A DNA stretch of 64,000 nucleotides, taken from NCBI RefSeq assembly GCF_004570845.1, contig NZ_SPQZ01000002.1:62001-126000 (forward strand), in the 5' to 3' direction. Both the position numbers and the translations under genes were made by a program. Of this stretch, positions 37,086 to 44,332 are shown piece by piece. The first letter of the stretch is position 1. Every line of letters begins with the position of its first letter. The DNA is from Orlajensenia leifsoniae. GTDB lineage: Bacteria; Actinomycetota; Actinomycetes; Actinomycetales; Microbacteriaceae. Below the pieces are notes generated by a model that was given only the letters and a program-made list of their open reading frames with translations, was not told the DNA's origin and did no database searches.

Positions 37086-38001
37086 CGTCGGTACCCTCGT
37101 CGGCACTCATCGATTCGATACCGGTGAATGTGTCATCGTCATCGATGTCGACCTCGATGTACTGTGCTTCCGACTCCACGGCCACGTCGATGGTCTCGGC
37201 GACGGGCGGCTGGTCCACTGGGGCTGCGTCGTCGGGAGATGACGGGTCGGTGCCGATCTCCGATGCACCATCCTGGGGTGCATCCGCAGGCGGCGCTTCA
37301 GTCGTATCCGCGGGAGCGGCCGCGCCGTCGTCGCCGACGGCCACGTCGACCGGGGCCTGCCCTGAGTCGTCCGATGAGCCGGGCTGCTCGTTCGAAGAGT
37401 CTTCGATCACGACGGTCGTGGATTCGTCGGTCGTCGTCGATGCGTCCGTCTGCTCGTTCTGGGAGTCCTCGATCAGCTCCACATCGGTGTCGTTGCCGAT
37501 GTTGACGTCGTCGTCGGCCTCGATGGTTGTCGAATCGTCCCAAGTCTTGTCGACCGTGGCATCCCCACCCGCAGCGACGGCGTCGTCGCCGGAGGCGACG
37601 TTCGCCTGGTTGTCGAACGTCTGCGTCACGTCGCCATCGGCCCAGATGTTCTGGTTGACCGATTGGTCGACGACGGTGTCGCGGTCGTCGACCCACTGGA
37701 AGTGGGATGTGACCTGCCTGATCTCATTCACGACCTGGGAGTCGTTGCTCTCATTCGCAACCTGGGAAGGGTGGCGCTCCGACTGCCCGTGATGCGGTAC
37801 CGGCACCTGCACGACGTGCGTGCGTTCGATGATGATCGGCGCTACGGCCGCGACATCCGATGGGCCGACGTCCTGGAGTCCGCGGGCGGCGAGCGCCCGC
37901 AGAGGGTCGTCCTCGAATTCCTCCGCAGCATCCGGGTCTCGGAGCAGACTGAGGATGAATTCGATCAGGGCGTCTGCGACTGTCGCGAGCGTGAGGCTCA
38001 T
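37072..38001 (-). CDS. iniB: IniB N-terminal domain protein with repeat-protein module
   Basis: A 309-aa protein. Residues ~10-57 (LIEFILSLLRDPDAAEEFED, DPLRALAARGLQDVGPSDV) align by eye with the start of mycobacterial IniB (DYILSLFRSEDAA...), the isoniazid-inducible protein. Residues ~109-185 carry the module shared with the two plus-strand repeat proteins (TVVDQSVNQNIWADGDV, ASGDDAVAAGGDATVDKTW, DDDVNIGNDTDVELIEDSQN). The C-terminal ~120 residues are acidic and Pro/Ala-rich. The ATG at 38001 follows gaggag. No signal peptide is seen. Confidence 0.87.
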   Translation of the reverse strand: MSLTLATVADALIEFILSLLRDPDAAEEFEDDPLRALAARGLQDVGPSDVAAVAPIIIERTHVVQVPVPHHGQSERHPSQVANESNDSQVVNEIRQVTSHFQWVDDRDTVVDQSVNQNIWADGDVTQTFDNQANVASGDDAVAAGGDATVDKTWDDSTTIEADDDVNIGNDTDVELIEDSQNEQTDASTTTDESTTVVIEDSSNEQPGSSDDSGQAPVDVAVGDDGAAAPADTTEAPPADAPQDGASEIGTDPSSPDDAAPVDQPPVAETIDVAVESEAQYIEVDIDDDDTFTGIESMSADEGTDDDSF

Positions 38002-38061
38002 GCTCGGCTCCTCTTCCATAGTTGTCCTTCGACCGTACGGGCTGGGTGTTGCAACCGCGTC

Positions 38062-38073
38062 GGGGTATAGCCC
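38062..38073. promoter_or_regulatory. Second ggggta-type box upstream of iniB
   Basis: ggggtatagccc is a near-palindrome 60 nt upstream of the iniB ATG, similar in form to the box at 38096. It could be a second regulator site or contain the -10. Confidence 0.3.
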
Positions 38074-38095
38074 GCACGCGCGACGTTCGGAGTAG

Positions 38096-38107
38096 GGGGA
38101 TATCCCC
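38096..38107. promoter_or_regulatory. Candidate IniR/MalT-like operator (ggggatatcccc)
   Basis: A perfect 12-bp palindrome in the 118-bp gap between the LuxR/STAND gene and iniB. With its flanking cctac it resembles the site before the repeat-protein operon at 30907, suggesting the two facing transcription units share one regulator. Confidence 0.45.
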
Positions 38108-38119
38108 GGGGTAGGCCGA

Positions 38120-40672
38120 TCATGCGGTGGCCCTCGTGCCGTCGTGGGTCGCATCGCCACTCTCGGCGTCGTCGAGTGCGATGCGCAGCTTCGCGATGAG
38201 ATCCGACCGGTTCGTCGCGCCGAGGCGTCGACGGATGCGAGCGATGTGGTGCTCCGCCGTGCGTGGCGAGATGAAGATGGCCGCACCGATCTCGTTGTAC
38301 GTCTTGCCCTGTACGACGAGGGCCGCGACCTCGAGCTCTCGCGGGCTCAAGTCGGAGGGGGTGCGCGGGCGCGGCGTGGATGCCGCGTCGTTCTCGACCG
38401 TGGGGGGTCGAAGGTCCTCGTGCGGATGCAGGCGGCGGGCCGCCGCGAGAAGCCGGGCGGTGATGCGCCGGTCGCCGGTGTGCCCCGCTCCATGCCCTGC
38501 GAGGCGCGCACCGTCCCACGCGAGCCCGACGGTGCCCAGCGCGGTCGCCGCGGCCTCTACTGCGTCGGCATCGACGGTGCCCGACAGCACATTCGTCCAG
38601 ACACGCCCCGCCTGCGCCATGATCGACGCCAGCCGGCTGTGCGACGCTGCGTCGATGAGCGCGTGTGCGTGCGGCTTCATGTCCTCCGGACGTCCGCGCA
38701 GGATGGCTTGCTGGATGCCGGCCCAGTGCGCGGGCGGTGCCCAGAGCGACGGCGAGCCCAGCGTCTCGAGCCGCGCAAGAGCCTGCACGAAGTGCGCCTC
38801 GACGCGCTCCGGCTCGCCGACTCTGGCCGCCGTCACGACGAACTCTGCGAGAGGCAGGATGCTGAACAAGTCGAACGACGCACGCAGGAGGCTCTCGCGC
38901 GCCCCCCGCCACGCGACCGTCAGCGCAACGGCGTCGTGGAAACGGCGGGCGATCGACACCGTGAGGGCGTCGAACAACAGTCGCTCGCGCGGGCTGAGAG
39001 CATGGGCCCTCGGCGCGATCGCGTCCAGTGCCGCTTCGACCTCGTGCGGGCGTTCAAGCTGCAGAGCGACCCACGCACGCCACAGCACGAGCCGATCATG
39101 GGCCCATGCGCCGCCGTGGCCGTCCCCGAGCGCGCGGTCCAGCACCGCGAGTGCGACGTCCGGTTCCCCGAGGTGGAGTGCAGCGAGCGCCGCCACGACG
39201 GCCGGCAGTTCAGGGATCGGAGCGGACGTTCGGGCAGCCGAGTACATCTCCGCGGCGCGGATGAGGACGCCGAGGGAGGCGTTCGCCGACGTCGTGAGCG
39301 TGGCGCGCAGGCCGCTTTCGAGCAGGTCCATCGACACGGCGAGCGTCGATGGCATCGTGAGCCCCGGCGCCCGGACCGACATCGAGTCCAGGATCCCGGC
39401 GTCGGCCACAGCGAACGCGGCTACCGTCGCGCGCACGCAGGACGTCTGAGACGACGGGGCGAATGCGTGGTACACCGCATCGCTCATGCTTGTCAGGCCG
39501 CGGGCCGCCCAGACCGCCGCGGCGGTGTCTGCCGCGGAGTCGTGATCGGGATGGTCGGCGGGAATGCTGACACCGTCGAGGAGGCGACTGGCCGTCTCCA
39601 CCCTGCCGAGCTCCCATTCCGCCCGCGCCTCGCGGATCGCGGCGGTTGCAGCGTCCGCTCCCGCCTCACGCGCACGGTGGTAGAGATCGCGCGCGCGGCG
39701 GGCGTCGGTCGCTCGCACCGCATCGCCATGGCGCAGCAGCAGAGCAGCCAGGTGTGCATCGCGGACGCCGTCGACCAGGCTGTCCAGGGCAACGTCCGCG
39801 GTTGCCGGACCCGGTGCCCCCGCGACGGCGTCTTCGTACAGACGGATGATGCTGTCGATGGACGACATCGCCCGAACCGCGGACCGGACGACCGGGGCAG
39901 GCCGACCTCCCGGCAACAGGAGGCCATCGGCGTAGGCCGACAGGACGAGGTCGTCGCGGTCCGCGGGCATCCCGTCGTCGCCGCCCAGGCACAGGAGCTC
40001 GACGAGGTGCCGCACGTCGGGGGCCACAGTGCGCAGGCGATGTGCGATGACGTCGCGCAGGGCCACATGGAGGGCGTCGTGATCGGCATCGCCGGTGCAA
40101 TTCATCGAGTCGTGGACCGCGAGCGACTCCGAGACGAGCCAGGCGGTGCCTCCGGTCGCGTCGAGCACTGCGTCGAGGCAGGCATCCGACACGATGTCGC
40201 CGACCTGCTCGATATACGCGCGGAGGTCGGCGCGGCCGATGCTCCCGAGCACGACAGCCGGCTGGGAGCGTTCGAGCTCTTCTGCGAGAGCGCGGAAGAC
40301 GTCGCTCTGCGGCCACGGACGAGCCGCCAGCACGAGGGCGGCATCCGGATTCGAACTGCGCTCCTTCAGCGCGGAGATCTGACCGACGGCGAGCAGGTGC
40401 GCATCATCGATGACGAGCACGTGCTCAGCCGGCAGGGCCGCGATCTCGACGCTGGAGCGCGTCGTGCTGATCGTCGCACCTACTGCAGTGAGCTCCCGGC
40501 GCAGATGGCGAAGGAATCCCGACTTGCCCGACCCGGCTGGACCGGTGAGCAGGACGCGACGTGAGTTGCGAGCGGAGATCACCGCGTCTATGTGGGCGCG
40601 GGCGTGACCCGTCCACAGAAAGGGTCTTTCCGCCAGGCGAAGCGGAGTGGAGATGGGCGTCGTTGGCATCAT
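38120..40672 (-). CDS. STAND-type LuxR transcription regulator, IniR/MalT-like
   Basis: An 850-aa protein. An N-terminal ATPase has Walker A LLTGPAGSGKSGFLRHL and Walker B HVLVIDDAHLL; a long helical TPR/MalT-like middle follows; the C-terminal LuxR HTH (~785-840) reads LSPRELEVAALVVQGKTYNE then IGAAIFISPRTAEHHIARIR. In M. tuberculosis the iniBAC operon is activated by a MalT-like LuxR protein (IniR), so this is the likely regulator here. Two ATGs in tandem (40672, 40669) follow caggaa. It is 49 nt downstream of the Hsp70 gene. Confidence 0.9.
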   Translation of the reverse strand: MMPTTPISTPLRLAERPFLWTGHARAHIDAVISARNSRRVLLTGPAGSGKSGFLRHLRRELTAVGATISTTRSSVEIAALPAEHVLVIDDAHLLAVGQISALKERSSNPDAALVLAARPWPQSDVFRALAEELERSQPAVVLGSIGRADLRAYIEQVGDIVSDACLDAVLDATGGTAWLVSESLAVHDSMNCTGDADHDALHVALRDVIAHRLRTVAPDVRHLVELLCLGGDDGMPADRDDLVLSAYADGLLLPGGRPAPVVRSAVRAMSSIDSIIRLYEDAVAGAPGPATADVALDSLVDGVRDAHLAALLLRHGDAVRATDARRARDLYHRAREAGADAATAAIREARAEWELGRVETASRLLDGVSIPADHPDHDSAADTAAAVWAARGLTSMSDAVYHAFAPSSQTSCVRATVAAFAVADAGILDSMSVRAPGLTMPSTLAVSMDLLESGLRATLTTSANASLGVLIRAAEMYSAARTSAPIPELPAVVAALAALHLGEPDVALAVLDRALGDGHGGAWAHDRLVLWRAWVALQLERPHEVEAALDAIAPRAHALSPRERLLFDALTVSIARRFHDAVALTVAWRGARESLLRASFDLFSILPLAEFVVTAARVGEPERVEAHFVQALARLETLGSPSLWAPPAHWAGIQQAILRGRPEDMKPHAHALIDAASHSRLASIMAQAGRVWTNVLSGTVDADAVEAAATALGTVGLAWDGARLAGHGAGHTGDRRITARLLAAARRLHPHEDLRPPTVENDAASTPRPRTPSDLSPRELEVAALVVQGKTYNEIGAAIFISPRTAEHHIARIRRRLGATNRSDLIAKLRIALDDAESGDATHDGTRATA

Positions 40673-40721
40673 CGGGTTCCTGTCATCGGGAGTTCGGCTG
40701 AGCGGTGGGCGGGCCGCCGTG

Positions 40722-42161
40722 TTACGGGAAGAGGTCCGTCACGACGTCAGCCGGTGCGGGCGTGAGGAGAGGTTCAGTCGACGGGGTCGGCGAGATCGAC
40801 GAATGCGGAGTCGACGAGCTCGGGGGTGTGTCGCCAGGCCCGGGCTGCGGCCCGCGCGATGCGTGGGAGGGCGAGAGAGCAGCGACGGCGATTCCGACAA
40901 CCAGGACGATCGCTCCAATGGCGACCCCGGCAATGGTGGCCGCCCGCCCCTGCCACGACCCGCTTGTCTCCAATCGAACGAAGAATGGCGCCGCATTCTC
41001 GTCGAAACGCGTATCGTCATCGTTCCGCGGGTCGAGCTCGAGCGCATGACCGTCGACGAGCACCGGGCGATGGTCGGCGTCGGCGTCGGCGATCGCTCGC
41101 ACGGCACCCAGCGAGATGGCCGCCTTCGGGTCGGCGTCGACCGCCACCGGGCGATCGAAGCGCTCCGACAGCAGCTGTGCAACCCGGGGTATGCGAGATG
41201 AGCCGCCGGTCAACAGGATCGCGGCTACGCCCTCGGGCGTCTTGTTCGCGGATTCCAAGAGGTTCGCGACGACGTCGACCGTCCGTTCAATGCCGTCCTC
41301 GATCATCTCCTCGAATTCCGCGCGGGTGAGTCTGACGGTCGCGTCCCCGTCACCCATGAGGACTGGGACCACGGTCTCGGAGTCGAACGAGAGCGCTTCC
41401 TTGGCATCGATGGCTTCGCGACGCAGCGCGGCGAGCCCGACACGAGAATCCCCATCGGCCGCGAGATCGTCGAGCGACAGACGTGCCGCTCGGACCACGT
41501 GTCGAATCACCGCATCGTCGAAGTCCGCCCCACCGAATGCATCGAGGCCGACCGGATCCCCGACGATGTCGATGCTGCGATCGTCCTCGATGCGCACGAG
41601 TGCTGCGTCGAACGTACCGCCGCCGAGGTCGTATACGGCGAGAAGGGATCCGGGCACGAGCGAGCGCTCGAAAGCGTAGTGCCGCGCTGCCGCCTCCGGC
41701 TCGCTGATGAAACGCACGTCGCGCCATCCGGCTCGTTCGAGTGCGCTCGCCACGAGACCTGAGCGGTGCTCGCCCCACGACGCTGGGATGGACACGCTGA
41801 GGGCGGTCGGCCGTTCTCCTTCGCGTTCGGCGATGCAATCGACGATCCAGGACACCATGAGCGCGAACAGTTGCTCGGGGGTGAATCGCCGGTCGCCCGC
41901 ACGGATGGGCGTCGCATCGCCGATGCGGCGCTTGAATTCGCGGACGAGTCGTTCGGGCTGCGCGATGCCGCGGCGCTCGGCCGCGTCGCCGAACAGCAGC
42001 TCGCCGTCGCCGACGAAGATCGCGCTGGGGACGCTGTCGGTGTGCCGGCCGAGCAGGAACGGCGTGGTCGAGACCAGTCCGTCGGGACCGAACCGGGCGA
42101 TGGCGGCGGCGGTCCGGCTCGCGCCGACATCGACCGCCAGGAACAACGGTGACTTCGTCAT
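40722..42161 (-). CDS. Membrane-anchored Hsp70-like ATPase
   Basis: A 479-aa protein. The actin/Hsp70 ATPase fold is clear: LAVDVGASRTAAAIARFG (phosphate 1), EPEAAARHYAFE, VYDLGGGTFDAALVRIED (phosphate 2) and LLTGGSSRIPRVAQLL (adenosine). Instead of the usual peptide-binding domain there is a linker, one membrane helix (~403-427, TIAGVAIGAIVLVVGIAVAA) and a ~50-aa Pro/Ser/Thr tail predicted outside the cell. The ATG at 42161 overlaps the stop of a 55-aa ORF (ATGA). It might sense or gate an envelope signal for the adjacent regulator (inference). Confidence 0.9.
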   Translation of the reverse strand: MTKSPLFLAVDVGASRTAAAIARFGPDGLVSTTPFLLGRHTDSVPSAIFVGDGELLFGDAAERRGIAQPERLVREFKRRIGDATPIRAGDRRFTPEQLFALMVSWIVDCIAEREGERPTALSVSIPASWGEHRSGLVASALERAGWRDVRFISEPEAAARHYAFERSLVPGSLLAVYDLGGGTFDAALVRIEDDRSIDIVGDPVGLDAFGGADFDDAVIRHVVRAARLSLDDLAADGDSRVGLAALRREAIDAKEALSFDSETVVPVLMGDGDATVRLTRAEFEEMIEDGIERTVDVVANLLESANKTPEGVAAILLTGGSSRIPRVAQLLSERFDRPVAVDADPKAAISLGAVRAIADADADHRPVLVDGHALELDPRNDDDTRFDENAAPFFVRLETSGSWQGRAATIAGVAIGAIVLVVGIAVAALSPSHASRGPQPGPGDTPPSSSTPHSSISPTPSTEPLLTPAPADVVTDLFP

Positions 42162-42325
42162 CTCGGCTCGTTCCCGATGAATCGATGCGACCGCATCCGG
42201 ACGGTGCCGTCGGGTCGGGCCTTGTTCCGAATTCGGAGTGCGTCGGTCATCTGGTCGACGGAACAGCAGATCGGAACCGGCTCCGCTTCGTTGCAGGTCG
42301 GGATGCCGACCATAGTCCTCAGCAT
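42158..42325 (-). CDS. 55-aa small protein coupled to the Hsp70-like gene
   Basis: The frame from ATG 42325 encodes MLRTMVGIPTCNEAEPVPIC, then CSVDQMTDALRIRNKARPDG and TVRMRSHRFIGNEPR. I do not recognise it. Support comes from a gaagga ribosome binding site about 7 nt upstream, an ATGA stop/start overlap with the Hsp70-like gene, and a 28-nt gap after the sortase gene. Three cysteines (one CC pair) could bind metal or form disulfides. No membrane helix is seen. Confidence 0.6.
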   Translation of the reverse strand: MLRTMVGIPTCNEAEPVPICCSVDQMTDALRIRNKARPDGTVRMRSHRFIGNEPR

Positions 42326-42353
42326 GAAAAGTCCTTCGGGTCGGATGCACCGG

Positions 42354-43067
42354 TCACGGAGCCAGGGCTGCGAAAACGATGAGGTTGTCGGTGTAGTGGC
42401 CGACGGATCGGTCGAAGACGCCGGCACAGGTGATGAGGCGCAGCTCGGGGCGCGGGACGTTGCTGTACACATCGGAGGTTGGAAAAGCCGCCTTCGCTGA
42501 CTGCGCCCGCCCGGTGACGGTGAAGCTCAATGACTGGCCGGCCTCAGTGTCGACGACGACCTCATCACCGAGCTTCAGTTCGGCGAGGCGTGAGAATACG
42601 GCGATCCCGGTCACGGAGTCGACGTGGCCGGCGATGATCGCCGGGCCGATCTCACCCGGGACCGGTCCGTCGACGTACCAGCCGGCCCGGTTGTAGTCGA
42701 CCGGCGCTCCGAGCGCTCCGGATGGCTCGACGCTCAAGTGCTCAAGCGAGGAAGAAATACCGAGGCTCGGAATCCGCACCGCGACCGGCTTGCCGACGTC
42801 GACGACGGTCGCCACGCCGGATGGATTCTGCAGACCGCCCGCAGCGAAGGCGTTCGGCGTCGCGGTCGGTGTCGCCACGGGCCCAGCCTCAGGCGCCAGA
42901 CCCTGGTGTTCGGGCCTGATCGCGACGGCCGCGATCAGCGTACCCGCGACGACTGTGGCTACCAGGATCCCCACGACCCAGTGGTGTGCAGTCACGACTC
43001 CTCGAGCATCGGGAGCTCGGTCGCGATCAGAACGAGCCCGCGAAGCGCGTCGCGTCGCGTCGATCAT
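42354..43067 (-). CDS. Class F-type sortase
   Basis: A 237-aa sortase transpeptidase. One N-terminal membrane helix (VVGILVATVVAGTLIAAVAI, ~31-50) is followed by a Pro/Thr/Ala linker and the catalytic barrel with His148 in AIIAGHVDS, Cys214 in LRLITCAG and Arg220 in FDRSVGHYTDN. The single N-terminal anchor and TC motif fit the class E/F group of actinobacteria. Its start overlaps the DUF4397 stop (ATGA), so the DUF4397 protein is the natural candidate partner, although that protein lacks an obvious LPxTG motif. Confidence 0.9.
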   Translation of the reverse strand: MIDATRRASRARSDRDRAPDARGVVTAHHWVVGILVATVVAGTLIAAVAIRPEHQGLAPEAGPVATPTATPNAFAAGGLQNPSGVATVVDVGKPVAVRIPSLGISSSLEHLSVEPSGALGAPVDYNRAGWYVDGPVPGEIGPAIIAGHVDSVTGIAVFSRLAELKLGDEVVVDTEAGQSLSFTVTGRAQSAKAAFPTSDVYSNVPRPELRLITCAGVFDRSVGHYTDNLIVFAALAP

Positions 43068-43876
43068 CGGACAGCCTCCAGCCCTCCATGCATCCGGCCC
43101 GCCGTGAACAGCGAGCCGCCAGGAGCGGTGCCACCGCCACCGGTCTGCACGCCACCGTCGGGCGAACGGCCCACCGCCGCAGAATCGACGATCGGCAGGA
43201 TCGTGAGGCCACCGTCGGCAGTGTCGAGGACGAAGAGCGTCGACACGCTACCCGCAGCGACGTCGACGTCCGATGAGGCAGCCGCGTCCCCGCCCGTGAG
43301 CTCGAGCGTCCATGAGCCCGCTGGAATCTCGGCATAGTCGGTCACCGTTCCGGCTGCAGCGTCCTTCGCGATCGGGAGACCGGTCGAGGTCTCGACATCG
43401 ACTGAATCGGTGATCGTGGATGCCTGGAACAGTCGAATGCGGCCGAAGCCGGCGGTCGGCGGGGCCAGGTCGTCCTCGACCGCCTTCACCTCGAGGTCTG
43501 ACGTCGGACCGTACGCGACGACCGTCATCGCACTCTTGGCGGGGACCTCTATGTCAGCCGAGATCACCGGTGCTGTAGCCGCCGACGAACCCTCGGGCAC
43601 CATGCTGACCGTGTACGTGCCGGACTGGAGTTCGGAGTAGGGCGAGACGTCGCCGTAGCTGACGCCGTTCAGTTCGAGCACCGTGTCGCCGTTCGGTGCG
43701 GTGACCTCGACGTCGACCGATTTGGTGTCGGGCGAGAGATGACCCAAGCGTAGCCAGCCGGTTCCCGCATCGGCGGCGGTCGCTGCCGATGGCGTGAAAG
43801 CGAAGCCGATGGCCACGATGGCGGCGGCGGTGACAGTGCGGAGGGCGCGGCGCGTCCTCGAGCCGTGGTGAGGCAT
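43064..43876 (-). CDS. Secreted DUF4397 protein
   Basis: About 270 aa from the ATG at 43876, with agagga 6 nt upstream. A classical signal peptide is visible (RTRRALRTVTAAAIVAIGFA then FTPSAATAADA). Two DUF4397 repeats follow: GWLRLGHLSPDTKSVDVEV, LQSGTYTVSMVPEG and GRIRLFQASTITDSVDVET, AEIPAGSWTLELTGG. The C-terminus is Gly-rich (GGVQTGGGGTAPGGS) without LPxTG and hydrophobic tail. DUF4397 proteins are often paired with class F sortases. It is the first gene of the long minus-strand ini-associated operon. Confidence 0.88.
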   Translation of the reverse strand: MPHHGSRTRRALRTVTAAAIVAIGFAFTPSAATAADAGTGWLRLGHLSPDTKSVDVEVTAPNGDTVLELNGVSYGDVSPYSELQSGTYTVSMVPEGSSAATAPVISADIEVPAKSAMTVVAYGPTSDLEVKAVEDDLAPPTAGFGRIRLFQASTITDSVDVETSTGLPIAKDAAAGTVTDYAEIPAGSWTLELTGGDAAASSDVDVAAGSVSTLFVLDTADGGLTILPIVDSAAVGRSPDGGVQTGGGGTAPGGSLFTAGRMHGGLEAVR

Positions 43877-44332
43877 GTTGTTCCTCTCGATATATGCCGG
43901 CTTGGCGAAGTCCGTCAGCCGACAGTTCAGCTTGGAAGTCAGCACGCGTTGGTGCCGTCTGTCATGGGAGTGATTCGGAGGAATCCTCACTTCGGATGGG
44001 AAAGAGTCGAACCTCTCATGTTCTTCTCATGTGCATTGCGACGATGGCGGCTCTTTTCACCACCGCCCGAGGCTCCATCCGTTCGATCGAGACGAGTACC
44101 GGCAGACGACGGTCGCTTTCGCCGACGAACTGCGGGAACAACCGCAAGCGGTCGCGCGGAGGCTGGGGTTGACCAGCTGCGGCCCGGCTGATAACTTCTC
44201 GCGGGTGGGTACGCTGATTTTCTTGTAGGTGGTTCCGTGTCGAGCTCTGCTCCACGGACATCCGAGCGCATGTCCTGTGCGCATTCCGCCACCTGATCAC
44301 GACCCGCGCTCGCATCGCGTGAGCCCCTCGCC
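43877..44332. other. Divergent promoter region between DUF4397 and ABC-F genes
   Basis: 456 bp with lower GC than its flanks and stretches such as gaacatatatcgag-like AT-rich DNA near 43888-43900 (tcgatatatgcc). Short frames exist (e.g. MCIATMAALFTTARGS from 44031) that might be a regulatory leader peptide for the ABC-F gene, as in antibiotic-inducible ABC-F genes, but there is no clear ribosome binding site. Nothing else is supported. Confidence 0.35.

Noticed and set aside
38144-40564. 806-codon plus-strand frame opposite the LuxR-STAND gene
   Set aside because: No motifs, Arg-rich; the minus-strand gene has Walker and LuxR HTH motifs.
44031-44172. 47-codon frame before the ABC-F gene as a leader peptide
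   Set aside because: No ribosome binding site and no visible pairing with the ABC-F start; mentioned only as a possibility.
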